In this document: positions 32,391 through 47,300 of the stretch, piece after piece
How the letters are laid out: every line of letters begins with the position of its first letter
Numbering within the stretch: position 1 is the first letter of the stretch
Source: Liolophura sinensis
Taxonomy: Eukaryota > Mollusca > Polyplacophora > Chitonida > Chitonidae
Length of the DNA stretch: 64,000 nt
NCBI RefSeq assembly: GCF_032854445.1
Contig: NC_088297.1
Location: 14,621,335 to 14,685,334, forward strand
Reading direction: 5' to 3'
Position numbers and translations under genes: made by a program
The notes under the pieces: model-generated
The model's database searches: none
Told to the model about the DNA's origin: nothing
What the model saw: only the letters and a program-made list of their open reading frames with translations

Positions 32391-35300
32391 CTGAAATACA
32401 ACGAAGTTAAAAAAAAAAAAAAAAAAATCAGTATTTTGTGACATCCGTATAAAAAATGTAAGCTATAAAAATGAAATAATAACTGGGGAAACTCTCAACA
32501 GGCCTGATTTTACAATGAGTATAATTCTCTTGTAAGTAAATATGGACAGAGCGTGCAGAATCTCTGGCACTTTGCTTCATGATTGTATCTAATTCCGTTT
32601 AACAAGAAGCTAGGGGCTATATATTCATCGTGTTACATTAGATTACCACGTTGGATACATGAACAGTTGCAATCAAAGCGCAACTGACATGCAATTTTGT
32701 CATCAACAAGGTATCCGATTTGACTATTGATTTCGCTAATTCACCTGGAACTACGCCTTTACAACATGATCGAAAACTGTCGACTATTTCTGTTTGCATG
32801 ATACGGTCCTAACTTCGTACTTCATATATTTCTTTGTTCTTTGGTGGTTTGTGTTAAACGTAGTTTAGGATTGACCTTGTGATTATTGAAGGTCAATCTA
32901 ACTTGACGGCTGGTTTACGAATGCCTGTTTAGACACATAGATTCTCACTCCATCCAGCATTATTAAGTGCTACCGGCGATTGGCTGTTTTGTCAACGAAA
33001 TTTCCTGAAACTTAGGCTTAAGTAAATGACAAATATATTTTTCAGTTTTCCTATTGAAAAACTTTGCTGGTTTCTTCCCACAACTCTTGTACTGAGTGCT
33101 AACGGCGATTGTATGTTCTGTCAATGGAATTTCCATAAACTTCTTTCAGTGTCAAATACATGTTTCAGCATAACTTTTGAAAAGGACTGCCAATGATGAC
33201 TTTATAAGCCATTCCTTGTGTAGAGAATTTGCAGAAACTTTAATAGTTTAGTTCATTGACAAATGCATTTTGAAAAGCTTTGCAAAGCTTCGCCGAACAC
33301 TCACCATGTAAAGGATGCTCCTGACAAATATCCTTCACAGGGGACTTGGATTTCGTCGGTGTCTTCGGTTTTCTCTTTCGGGTTTGGATTCCGTCTTTTT
33401 TCATCGACAATGGTCGGTTTACCTGACAATAAAAAAAGACGGCTCAATGGACAATGGTTGTCAATGGGCGATAACTCCTACTCAGGATGAAACCGTTTTT
33501 CCACAAGGCCTATAGATCAGCGCAAAGCTACAATACAGGTTTAAAGGGACTGAAAATTCTCACCACCAAAACATACGGATATAAAACAAGATAGTCGCCA
33601 AAACTACAAAGCCTGACCAAACTTGGACTTGACACCAAGAAATAGGGGCATTTGTCACAAATGACACAAAAGAGAAGTGATGAATTTTGGAGATGGGTAG
33701 TTCGCTATTAAGATATAATCTTAGTACAAAGTCGAACAAAATAGTTAATGTAATATCCGTTCAGATAATGTGTACTTGTTGAGAACGGCTCAAAGCACGA
33801 TGATCAGGGGAGATAATTCCCACTCACGATGAAACTAAGTTTCTACGCGTTTAAAGCAATATCTCAAATATGCAGGAGCCTTACTTCCATAGTTAATAAG
33901 AAACAATCATGCAGCGTAAACTAGCCGTATAAAGACCCTTGACTTGAGAAATGAAACCAGTGGCAGCTTTAGACACTTTTCGTGAAAATGTACCTGATGT
34001 AGTTTATAATATAGTCCACACGCATTGCAAACCGGCTCGCCCTCTGTATTCCTCCGCCACAACGTTGTTGTCGTCGTATTACAGTTGGCACAGGATAAAC
34101 CCATCCTTCGATTACTCGCCTGAAGCAGACCATCGTGGGGATAATCTTCAAACAACTATATATTAGATAAAACAGTTATCGATTATTCATTCGTTCATTT
34201 ATTTATTTGATTTGTGTTTTGCGCCGTAACAAAAAATATTTCCCGTTTTGGGGAGCATTATGGTGGGAGAAAATCGGACATGGCCCGGTGTAAATCCACG
34301 ACCAACCACAGGTTGCTGACAAACCTTCCCACGTAAGACTGGAGAGGAAGCCAGCATGAGCTGGACTTGGTGAGAGGGTACTGTTATTTCATTTAGGCCC
34401 ACACCAATAGGTAATGCACATGAACTTGACAAATCTCATCACCTAACTCTTGAGTCTGCTCATACGCCGAGAGATGGATTCGATCTCTTGTCCTCAGTGA
34501 TCAAACGGTTTAGGTGATTCTGCCAACAATTACAGCTTAGTGTTTTTTTTATTGATGTTAAACGTTATACTCAAGAAATTTTGTCTTATACAATGACGGA
34601 CAGTATATCGTGGGTGAAAGAAACCGGAGACTATTGCCATGGTTTATACTGGTAACCAGTTTATACTGGTAATCGATTTATACTGGTAAACGTTTATACT
34701 AGTAAACGGTTTATACGGGTAAACGTTTTATACTGGCAAACGTTTTATACTGGCAAACGTTTTATACTGGTAAACGGTTTACACTGGTAAATGTTGTTTT
34801 TTTCACACAAAGGTACAGGCGTGCACGACTTAGAGTCAAAAATGAAAAAAAATGAATAGGTGGAATCATGGCTATCTTGAAAAATCCGGTGCCCTACAAA
34901 TGGTATAGCCTCATTCATTGTCAGCTAGCCACTGAAAGGCAAGAAGATGATGGCAACCGCTCGGTACACCCAACACGAAACAGGTTTGCGTGATAGATTT
35001 AAAACTCACCTTCTCATACTTGACTTCTGTATATTTTTTTCTTTCTTCAACTTCCTCCTTTTTAATGGATATAAAATGATAAAAATAAAAAATAATTTAA
35101 TAGAATAATGAAAACGCTCAACAATAAAAAAAGAAACATGAAAAAATGCATCAGCAAATCAATCAGCTTTAAACAAATCAATCAGCTTTAAACAAATAAA
35201 TCAAACAATTCGAACTTTCGTTCGCCTATCACACAGAGTGTTAAGGATTACATACCTTTTGTGACAGATTGCACAGGTAGTGTGACAGATTACACAAACA

Positions 35301-38300
35301 GTGTGATATTACACAAGCAGCGTGACATGTTACACAAACTGTGTGACAGGTTAGATAAGCAGTGTGACAGATTACACAATCAGTGTGACAGATTACACAA
35401 ACAGCGTGTCAGGTCACACAGGCAGTGTGACAGGTTACACAAAGTTTGGCAGATTCCACAATCAGTGTGACAGATTACACAAACAGCGTTTCAGGTCACA
35501 CAAGCAGTGTGGCAGGTTACACAAAGTGTGACAGCTTACACAATAAGCGTGACAGATTACACAAACAGTGTGACAGGTCACACAAAGTGTGACAAATTTA
35601 CACAAGCATTGTGACAAATTTACACAAGCATTGTGACAAATTACCAAAACAGTGTGACAGGTTACACAAGCAGCATGACATTACACAAGCAGTGTGACAG
35701 GTTACACCAACAGTGTGACAGATTACACCAACAGTGTGACAGATTACACAAACAGCGTGTCAGGTCACACAAGCAGTGTGACAGGAGGATATAAAGTTTG
35801 GCAGATTACACAATCAGTGTGACAGGTTACACAAACAACGTGTCAGGTCACACAAACAGTGTGACAGGTTACACAAAGTGTGACAGATTACACAATAAAT
35901 GTGACAGATTACACAAACAGTGTGACAGGCCACACAAAGTGTGATAGATTACACAAACATTGTGACAGATTACACAAACAGTGTGACAGGTTACACAAGC
36001 AGCATGACATTACACAAGCGGTGTGACAGGTTACACAAGCAGTGACAAGTTACACAAGCAGTGTGACAGATAACACCAACAGTGTGACAGATTACAACAA
36101 CAGTGTGACAGAAAGAACAATTTTGGACATCTGTTTCGAATTGTCTCCCTTGTTCCTATCCCTTATTTTGACAAGGTTGTTTTGGCTTTATAGAAGGCTG
36201 TATATGCCTCAACAGCTTATCTCACCTCTAAACTTTGAAGGTTTTTTGCATAGGTGGACAAAATATAAACTTTTGAGGTGACCTAAATCATCATTTGAAT
36301 TTCATACAATTTTATATGCAGGAAACCTAGATAGTCCCTCCCTCTGAGCTACAGCTCTCACTCACCAGACGTCGCTGTGGTTTGATTGGCGGTCTGTTTA
36401 TCCCATTCATTTTGTGATACAGCCCGCATGCGTTGCAGAGGTAATGTCCGGTTCCGTCTCGCCGCCATAATGGAGTGGATATGGCGCCGCAGTTGACACA
36501 TTCTCGTCCTTCTCCATAATAATCTCCCGGTTCTGAGGGGAAAAAGAAACAAGATGAGAACCAGTCTTAATCTGCATAGTCTTCTGTTTACATAGCCTGC
36601 CTTTGCGATGATGTTTTGTTGGCGAACTAGTAAGATTTATTCATGGCAAGAAATTCATGGCCACTTTGGACCGGATTCGCCATTTCGCGGGCAAAGGTAC
36701 AGCATATAGACACCAACGTTTTTCTCTGTGTTGTACGTCTTAAATTATATTATACGTTAACCAGTTTTTGGCAGGGAAGATTCCACTGTATGCTAGGCCA
36801 TTGCGGATCATTGTGACGCACAACAAATAATGATAACAATAATGATAACAATAATGACAATAATAATGATAACAATAATGTTAACAATAATGATAGTAAT
36901 TTAAAGTCACTTGTACAAGTTCTAAGGCAACTAAGACATCTATAAAACTTCGTTATAACGTGATCAATGAGACAACTCTTCCTTTTTCTACACTCAATGA
37001 TATATCAAAGAAGTCCTATTTTTGTGGTTCTTTAACGAATCATGCATTTGCCTCGGTTCTTTGAAGATCCAGCCATAACTGTAACAAATCTCTTTAAATG
37101 GTTCTTAATGGTTCCGAAAGGGTTTCCATATGACACCACGCCACCAAACATCTTTTGATTCTTCATAGCGCTCATATTTTTATGTGAGACTGGAAAGACC
37201 TGCATGAATATCGATGTACGACTTGCAATCTCCACAGCAAAACTAGACTATGAGAGCATTTGGACGAGAAATATTCAGGACGCATGTTAGAATATATTAA
37301 GTTGTGTCAGACATTATAAGAAAACCGACTGTTAAAGAAGAAGCACACGTACTCTCAACAATAATGTAACCATCTATGAAAAGAAAATGACGTCTATGGC
37401 GAAATGGACCAAATATATACAAGAAGTCTCTGAAGTGTGTATATACTCTCCAAAAAAAAACCCGAAAGGTAACACATGGTGGTGACACAACATGTTAAGA
37501 TGAACGTCCACTTTTGACTTGGTCTCATGAAGCGCACTTAGCTAAGTAACGTACGATGTACAGATATGAAATTCACTTAGCTAAGGGCTACTTAACACTA
37601 TGTGGGCTTCATGAAACTGTGGCTTGAAAATGACGGCTTACGAAATTAACTACTCCATTTTGAACTACAGAATCTATGCGTCGAAACAGAGATTCGTATA
37701 TCAGCCGTCAACCAATAAGGACGTTCCTGGTCAATAATCACAAAGCCAATTCCCCAAAACAACGCATAGCACAAAACACCAATGCACTAAGAAAGTATGT
37801 GAAGTACGAAAATAAGACGGAATCATGAACGAGAAGCTGGCAACACTTTGCAGTAAGACGCAAGGTATATTCTAGACAACTGAGTGAAATCAGTATTCAA
37901 ATCGTGTAGCATGATAGAATATCACTGATCGGTAACAAAATATGTATCTCAGTTGCGCGTTGATTGCAATACAATGAACACCCGTCTATATACAGGTATA
38001 TACAGGCATAAAGTAGACATTTAACCCCAGGTTAAGCGGAATTAGACACACATATGAACAGAGTGCCAGAGATTCTGAACACTCTGTCCATATTTACTTA
38101 CAAGAGAACTGTACTCGTTGTAAAACTTGCAGACTGATAAATGACATGTTACAGTTCAACTATGCTTTACTTTTTGGAACCCTATATATTACCTGTCTTC
38201 AATGTACTTTAATTAGTTGAATTTCCTCAATTTTATTCTAATACAGGATTTTGTAGATTTGGCCCAAAGTATATGTATAAAAGAAGTCAGAGTTATAAAA

Positions 38301-41300
38301 ATGTTAAAAAGGAACGCCTTTGGGTATCTCTTTCTGTTTCTAGATCTCTCTTTCTGCCTATTTATAGGCATTTTTCATAATTTCTGTTCCTATAATGGCG
38401 TGCATACTTATTAACATTTAATATATGTTTCTGTTCTCTTTTGAGGCATATTTTTTTTAATATAAATTTTGTTTTCCATCTAGATTTTGTGTGTTGGAAT
38501 TGCCCTCTGAGAATTGTACATGTTTTCGTGGCCATTAACATGTACTTTAAATACTGCTTGGGTAATTCTTGTCGATATCGGCGACCTTTTTACATTTTTT
38601 AAACGATTATTTTAAATTTCGGTGAGTGTTGTGTATTTGGCACAGCTGATGTGTACGTGTATACACCAAGCCTCCCCTGCTGTCTTCACACAGATATAGG
38701 GTGTTGTGTATTTGACACATCTGATGTGTACGTGTATACACCAAACCTCTTCCTGTTGTCTTTACACAGGTATACAGTGTTGTGTATTTGACACATCTGA
38801 TGTGTACGTGTATACACCAAACCTCCCCCTGCTGTCTTCACACAGATATAGGGTGTTGTGTATTTGACACATCTGATGTGTACGTGTATACACCAAACCT
38901 CTTCCTGTTGTCTTTACACAGGTATACAGTGTTGTGTATTTGACACATCTGATGTGTACGTGTATACACCAAACCTCCCCCTGTTGTCTTCACACAGATA
39001 TAGGGTGTTGTGTATTTGGCACATCTGATGTGTACGTGTATACACCAAACCTCTTCCTGTTGTCTTTACACAGGTATATGGTGTTGTGTATTTGACACAG
39101 CTGATGTGTACGTGTATAAACCAAACCTCTTCCTGTTGTCTTTACACAGGTATATGGTGTTGTGTATTTGACACATCTGATGTGTACGTGTATACACCAA
39201 ACCTCCCCCTGCTGTCTTCACACAGATATAGGGTGTTGTGTATTTGACACAGCTGATGTGTACGTGTATACAACAAACCTCCCCAGCTGTCTTTACACAG
39301 ATATAGGGTGTTGTGTATTTGACACAGCTGATGTATCTATATACAAGAAACGTCCCCTGCTGCCTTCATACAGATATACGACCAACTTGTCAAATGTTAT
39401 CACCGATTTTGACGTTTTCGTGGTGTTATCGCCGACAAAGGTTAACAGTCAATTGATAAAAAAATCCTGTCTCTGCATTCTGTAGGTATATACAGGCATA
39501 AAGTAGACATTTACGGTTAGATAACGCCCCGACTTCAAGTGGTTCTGCTTCCAATTCACGCATTGTCAAACGTCTCATTCAAAACAGATATTCACGTGAA
39601 GCCTTTTTCAAGAGGTGATTTATTTAAAAGTTTGACTATATATTTAAGCCAGCTTGTTTCATTTTGTTTTTCTAAACGTTATTTGTCGCCAAAATTCATT
39701 GTTTATCATAAGTGTAACTCAACTTACCAAGCTGTTAGTTTAAAAAAAAAACGTGATTTGGTTTCAGTAAAATTTATTTTAAAACAGTTATATCTAATAA
39801 AATGTTTCTTCGCCAGAATTCAAAGCTTGGCATACGCTTGTACATATGTAATCCCACAACTTAAACTGAAATTTATAATTTTAGATAAAAAAAATGATAA
39901 ATACATTTTACACACTGAGCAAAATTATTATTCTTCAAAAATTGTTTCTTCGCGAATAATTCCCCAAATGGAGCTGGTATATTTCGTCTTCAATAAAATT
40001 TGTTGAAAATCAAACTTACGTCTTCAATAAGCTGTTTGTTTACCAAGATTTAACGTTTGCCATATTCAGAAGTGTAATATCCCAAATAAAACTACTCCAT
40101 GTTGTTGTAAATGAAATGTATTTTCGCTTCAATAAAATTTTTTGATGATCAAAAACTTTTCTTCGCTAAAATACAACTTCTGTCATACATATAAGTGTAA
40201 TTCTCAAGCTAAAACTCCTAATTTGAAATAAAATGGTATTTGGCCTTCAATAAAATTTTTTTCAAAAAAAAAATCCCCAAAAAATAAAAACAGCAAAAAA
40301 AAAAAACAAAGTCATATTTCTTCAAAAAAAAATTCACTTCGCTAAAATACAACGCTTGTCATACATATAAGTATAATTTCCTGACTGGAGCTTCTAGCTT
40401 TACATGAAAATTATTTTGGCTTCAATAAAATTTACTGAAAAATAACAATACAACAATGATAAACTTTACTTTCTGTTTGAATCTGATTGATTTAAAATAT
40501 TACAGTCTTTCTTTTGTTTTGATTTCGGATATTATTATTCGAAACCCACAATTTACTAGCTTTCATCACGATATGGCTGAAACACTGTCGGAGACATCAC
40601 AGTAGTGCCATGATAATTCATTCATTTATTCTTATTGTCAAAGTTCACACATTAATAGATTTTCACAAATTATTATAAAAATAATGTCCCAGTCTACAAT
40701 CTGAGCTGAAATATTTTCAAGATAAGGTTTTTAGCCGTCAGATTTCTAGTGATTTGGACTTCTTATGCCAGACAGGTGTCTATTTCAATCGCTCTTTTTT
40801 ATTCGACATTTATTTATAGATATCTAACAGGACGATACAACAGATGAAGTTCTTCTTCTGCGGCGTACATCAGCACGTGGGCTTTTGTAAAACGGTAGAC
40901 TTCAGTGCGCAGTTGTTCAGAAGTGTATTTAATTGTAGTTAAGCCCAGTATTAACTTTAGTCTGGACTAAAATCTCATTAGTTTTGTATTAGGTCAAGAA
41001 TGGTATTAAGATTTATGTCTAGCTTAACTTTTAATACACTTTTAAACAACCAGTCCCAGTGTAATTTTCAATGTTGTGACTCTCTAGCGGGCTACTTTTT
41101 TTATATAAGGTCATTAGTTTATCACGTAGTCAATTATTTACTATTTAGAGGATTCATTATACAGATTATACAGCACCTTCTGAGTTGACTGTAGAGTGGA
41201 GTTATTGCGCGTGAACAAATTGTTTGGGTTTCCAGCCATATTGTGTCGAATTCTAACAGGGAAATCGTTATGGTTTTGCATTTAAGAATAATGGTGTCCA

Positions 41301-44300
41301 AAATGAGAACAAGTACGAAACAGACGGTTTTAAAATAAACTAAAACGTAAAAGAGTAAAACCAGTTTGAAAACCACCTTATATACAGATTGTTTACAATA
41401 TTTTAAAAAGCTTTGGCGTGCATCATTCAACTTGGATGGGGAAACGCCATTACAAATTAATCACCTCCCCCCCCCCCCCCATTTTAAAAAGTTAATAAAA
41501 ACATCCATTAATATTTTACAGTTTTCACCTTGCATCAAGTCTGTCAAAAAGTTGAAATATGATGTCAGTTGTGCAGCACCAACGCTGAACATCCAACACA
41601 CTCGGGTTCCAAGTCGATCAACAACAAGCTAGAGTGTTTCTGTCTTAACGTTAACGTTTAAGAAAATGGAAAATTAAGTGTCATCCAAGCAGCCTTATAC
41701 CTTGTCATAAAACGGCGACGTCAGGGCTTCAAGTGGAAACTCGAAAATGTCAGACAGGAAGCCTAGTCTGGCATGCAATTATACACCGATCCCAAACTTT
41801 ATTTTGCCAATATTTGAGTTCTTTACGCGTAAAGCGATTAGTAAGTACTCATGATTTGTTCCCATGCCTGACAGAATAGTATGCACATAGCTCTATACCT
41901 CGACTTATAACTTGGGCCTACAGGGTCCGGTTGTTCAAATGTGACTTGAGGCTTAATACCAGATTTAACTTTAAGTTTTTTGTCAGCTTTTTACTTAGTC
42001 CAGAATTATTGGTCTAACGGTAAATATATGAACTAAATCCTCTCCAGTTATACTTGGCTTATGTACAAATATATTCGGACTCTTGCCCACCCCCTCCCAC
42101 TCTGAAACTGCTTCCTACTTCCCTGTAAAGTTATATGTAACATTTCAGTTTTAACAGAGTAAACTGCTGTGAACGTTTCAGAAATGTAGAGAATTTTAGG
42201 TCTATGTTTCTTCCGACTTCTATTCCATCCCACGAAAAAGACAGTACACATGAGGCATGTCCTACACGTTAAATGCCAATCGCCGATTTCGGGAGGGCAT
42301 TCAGAGTAAAATCTGACCGGAACTAGTAAACAAAATATTTAGGTCAGGCCAGTTCGGTGAAATAGACCGGCTGAGCAACCCGCCAAAACTGCAGGTGCGC
42401 TTCCCTTACTCTCCCCAACCCCCCTAACGACGCCCCCTTTACATTTGCCAATTTTATATATAAGCTCTGATATGCACTCAGCCTATTTCACACTACGATT
42501 TTCAGCCCTCACGGAGCGGATACCTGACGACGCAGAAATGTCACTGTAATATCAACTTTGACCGCATTATCGATCGTGCCGTACTACAAGGGGGTTGTCG
42601 GTGACACGCCGGAAATAGACTGTTTACTCAGTGAATCCACCCGAGTTCGCCTTCAGGGACTACGTTGCTTGATTGATTGTCGACAAAGAGCTCGTATAGG
42701 CTTTACTTACTTCAGCCAGGAAATTCCTACCTTCCATTAGTCTCTGGCAGACCTATTCATCAATGCTGGATATGCCTGATCTCATTGACTGCTGATTTAG
42801 CGTAGTCATCAATGATATTTATCTATTTGATTGGTGTTTTACGCCGCACTCAAGAATATTTCGCTTATACGACGGCGGCCAGCATTATGGTGGGTGGAAA
42901 CCCACGACCATCCGCAGGTTGCGGAAAGACCTTCTCACGTATGGCCGGAGAGGAAGCCAGCATGAGCTGGACTTGAACTCAAAGCGACCGCATTGGTGAG
43001 AGACTCCTGGGTCATTACGCTGCGCTAGCGCGCTAACCATCTGAGCCACGGAGGCTCCCAGTCATCAATGAAACGTGATAATCTGATACTCACTATTACA
43101 TGTCATCTGTTAAAAACTTTGGACATTATTTCCCCGTACAAACCCTGGTTGATAAAAAATTACAAAGTACAAAAAAGTGATAAAAAGTACAAAATAAACT
43201 TTCAGCTGTAGAAATGTAAATTCGATTTTGATTCTGGCAGTGCAAGAGTGATTGTGAAGTGAGCAAAGTTTACCCCTATCACAATAATAGACAGAAAAAA
43301 AAATGTAATTTTCTTATAAGTATAATATGTTTCCTTTCCTCTTTATCTATTGTCCGCTTCATTTTTTTGTTTCTAAAATTGTTTCATAACCTGCAAACCT
43401 GTACATGTACATTGGACAATATCTATATTCTTGAAAAGCAAAAATTTAAACAAGGAGAGGAGCCATAGAACTTAGAAAAAATGTATAAACTTGAAAACGT
43501 ACAAAGAAGGTACGTCCAGCAGAGTTAAGACTACATATTATATGCTGAGATCTGAGCCAAGGTTATAAAATAATTTTACACGCAAAGACTTAATCTGTTA
43601 ACTTTAATAGAATGTTATTGTATGTTATTGCAGCAGATTATTCTCAATGTTAAATATAACACCTATTCTATTCATTCAACATAAATATCCTGGTAGACTA
43701 ACAGGATGTTATGTTGAATATGACAGAATATTGCGTGATAATAACAAAGTACATTATGGCATCACTCCTACAACAGACTTTCTGCTAAAATTCACAGATT
43801 GTAAAGCATTCTTTGTCAAAGGTTTCCAATGTGGAATAAACATAGCTACAACATTCCAACATACCAAACGATGTCTACAATACCATCCGCTTTAATGTCG
43901 GTGCTTCAAGCAGCAATTTCTCTGAGCGATTTTTGGCTTAACTCAAGATTTTAAAGTTCAACAAATTCAAATCGCCACTGTTTTGTTTTAGCTTAACACC
44001 TTGTTCGGGGTACCCATTTTCAACTCCTAAAGTCAACAAATAAGGATTAATATTTTTGTATATATATCCAAACCAGCATTATGGAAAGAAAACCCAAATC
44101 CCAAACGCTGTGACCCATTACGCGTGAGAATATAAGTTAAAATTGTCACATCGCCGTGTTCATTGTTATTTAACAGAAAAATATATATTCTCAAAAGCCA
44201 AAATACTATCCACCAGATCATGGGAAAGTGTAAATTGTGCAAGTGCTTTTAATTTGTTACCTCTATTTTCAAGGAGCACGGTATATAGACCCATTGTTGG

Positions 44301-47300
44301 ACACATGCTTTATACAGTGTGTGAAGTTTTTATAGTCCAGCAACCGCAAATCATTTGGTACGTGTGGCCAATATAAAACACATCTGAAAATCGTAAACGT
44401 CAATCGCATAATGGCCGGGAGCTGGCGGTGTCTTGTTGACATATGCTAATGTGTTTAGCATACACGAAATTTACAACAGCTCCTTGTGTTACATGCCACC
44501 GGTTCACGTCGCTGGCGATAAAGGAGCAACTAAAGCTATATTTAGGCCTACAAAATCAGGTACTCGGGTTTTAGACAAGCAACTACTAGTATATAATTAG
44601 ACCAAACTTCCATTGTACACGTGATAGCCGTTACAACGGTTTGCAACGATGATAAATGAATGAATAATCAAATTAAAAAACAAACACTAACAAATAAAGC
44701 GCGGTCCAAAACGTCGCCCTGTATAACAGGCTTTCAACGAATTAGGCCTTTGCAAAATAGTATAGGAACACGGTAAAAGTGAGGAATAATTAATTTTTAG
44801 CCTGAATACAGAAATAGTAAATAAGTAAATAAATCATTTAAAAATACAAATGGCTGATCTAAATAATCCAACAACTCTTAACCAGTGTTTGTCCAACAAA
44901 ACTATAGTATATTTGGATAAGTTAATACAGTTCTTGAGTCGTCGCGATAGTAATCCCTGACACAAAACGGCTTAACACAACACTAAAGGTAATGTATAAT
45001 GAAACACTCAATCTTAACAACCCTAAGGATTCCTTCGTCGTCATATGACTGAAATATTGTTGAGCACGACGTTAAACCTCAAACACTCACTCACTCAATC
45101 TTAGCAGGAACTCCACTCCATTTAATCTGATTATCTGCCATAAATGCAGATGGGAATTTAGCCCCAATTGTGTCTAATAAGAGTTGGTGTCTTAATAAGA
45201 CAACGGCCTCATTTAAGAAATAATTTTTAAATGTATTTTATCAAATTAATACATATACAAATTCTAATTATCAATATCATACTGTATGCACTATCTTATA
45301 TGGCATTTATGTCTCTGCAAAGTAGCTCAGCAGCTTTTCTTATGTCTCTTTTCTTCGTTTAAACACGACCTCATATGATTGTCTTTAAACAGTAAGGTTT
45401 GTAAATCAAGTAGGCCTTTACACTTATATGAACAAAATGTAATCCAATTTTATATTTGATAAATAAAAAATAATAAAAAAGAATCATCAAAATTTTTAAC
45501 TAACGATGTCACATTTATCAACGTATACTCTGACTGTTGTAATCCTCTCCATATTAATTTTGTATGAATTATCCAGTGAAGTGTTTTTGTACATGTCTAA
45601 ACAGGAAAAGCAGAGAAACGAACCAACTTAAGAAAAATCAATACAGCTGTATTTTATCCAGCAGTTTAATCGATATCACCCTCAAAATGGAACTTTGTTA
45701 TTCCCTTGAAGGTAAAGCTTTTTACTCCTTTGGTTTTTTTTTTAATTGAAGGTTATAAAATCAAGTTTATTAGCCTGTACACAACGTTGTTCAATAAGAA
45801 ATAACCGTGTTGTAAGGATGCGTACGCATGCGTATTGACCTTGAGGTCATTGTGGTCCACTAGGTACGAGTTATACGAGACTACATGCTACTGAAATGAC
45901 TGGTGACGATTAGATGGCTACTCTTATAACTTAATGTCGAACTGCTTTTGAGGTTTATAAAAGTATCAATTTAGCACACATGAAATATTAAATAATATTT
46001 TTTTAACAACGGCAAAATTTAAAGAAAATTTACATAACATGAATTTTAAAAAAGTCCAAACTTGTAAATGGCAAACGCCACGATATGGCTGAAAAATTGC
46101 CGCTTTGACGTTAATCCATAATCGTTCATTTATTCTAACTTGCAAAATGTCTAAAATCGTATTCAACTCAAAAGATGACGAGATAAAATTTGGAATTAGA
46201 AAGAAAACCGTTTTCAATCAGAATTATAATTTGTCGCTGATATATGCAGGAAAAATAAGGGTGTTCGATTGATAAGATTGATTGTAAGATTACAACAAAG
46301 TATAAATATAACACCTTTTGTGGCACACATTACAACTCACATCGAGACTGGAATGCTACATATCAATGTATAGTAAGCATACAGATCTATGAATCTATGT
46401 GTCGAAACAGAAATTCGTATATCAGCAGTCAGCCAATAAGGACGTCCCAGGTCAATAATAACACAACCATTTCCCAAAAGGGCGTTTAACGCAAACCACC
46501 AAAGAACTAACAAAGTATAAAGAACGAAAATAGGATGGATTCATACAAAGACAAGCAGTCATCAGTTTTCAGTGATGTAGAAAAGACGCAAAAGTGTTTT
46601 CTAGGCGACTGAGTGAAATCCGTATTCAAATCGTGCACCATGCTCAGCAGCGCTTTGATTGCAACTGTTCATATATCCAACGTGGCGATCTAATTGAATA
46701 CGACGAATAGGGAGCCCCCACATAATGAATACCTACATAATCAAACGAGTCTGAAATTTTTTTTTTCTTTTTTATGTCGAAGGGATTCACAATCTTGACT
46801 TTTGGACAACTCGAGGTTGCGTCAATAAAACACGTTGAATGCTCAGCTGTTACTGAAATCTTTCGACGGATTGGGTGGGTGACAAGACAAGGGTATCAAG
46901 GACTTGTTTGGGACCAGAAGGCGGTAGTTATGTTTACCTTGGGATATAAAGCTTTAGTCCTGTGGCCGGAACTATCTTATCTATGCGTTCACACATCAGC
47001 TTAGCTTCTATCTGATTAATACATTGGCCAAACTATCCTAAGTTTTAATCCCCACTGCATTTTGTAAATGTACACAGCAAACTTACATGCTGGCTTGCTA
47101 CAGGTGACACAGGGACGTGCACGAGTTTACATATATGGAGGAAGGCAGACGACCAACCGAGGTGTCACGTGATTCCATCGCGTGAACACGTGAATATGTT
47201 ACTCATAAATTACCTGACATGTCCAGGTCGCACCTGGTACAAGCCCTGTTGTTAGAGGTGCATTCTTAGGACTAGTCTTGCATGGTGTTTCACGGCCTGT

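Noticed and set aside
33907..33993. Readthrough of the GATA C-finger exon
   Set aside because: Lies past the donor; the expected VNRPL basic tail is found on the next exon at 33422-33305.
35258..36118. CRISPR-like regular repeats
   Set aside because: Head-to-tail units with no unique spacers, in an intron of an animal gene; this is a minisatellite.
39539..40006. 155-codon frame
   Set aside because: AT-rich degenerate tandem repeat with no family resemblance and no codon bias visible.
42470..42760. Alternative GATA first exon on the minus strand
   Set aside because: A GTAAGT donor-like site is present (reverse strand near 42708), but there is no start codon context or homology to support an exon.
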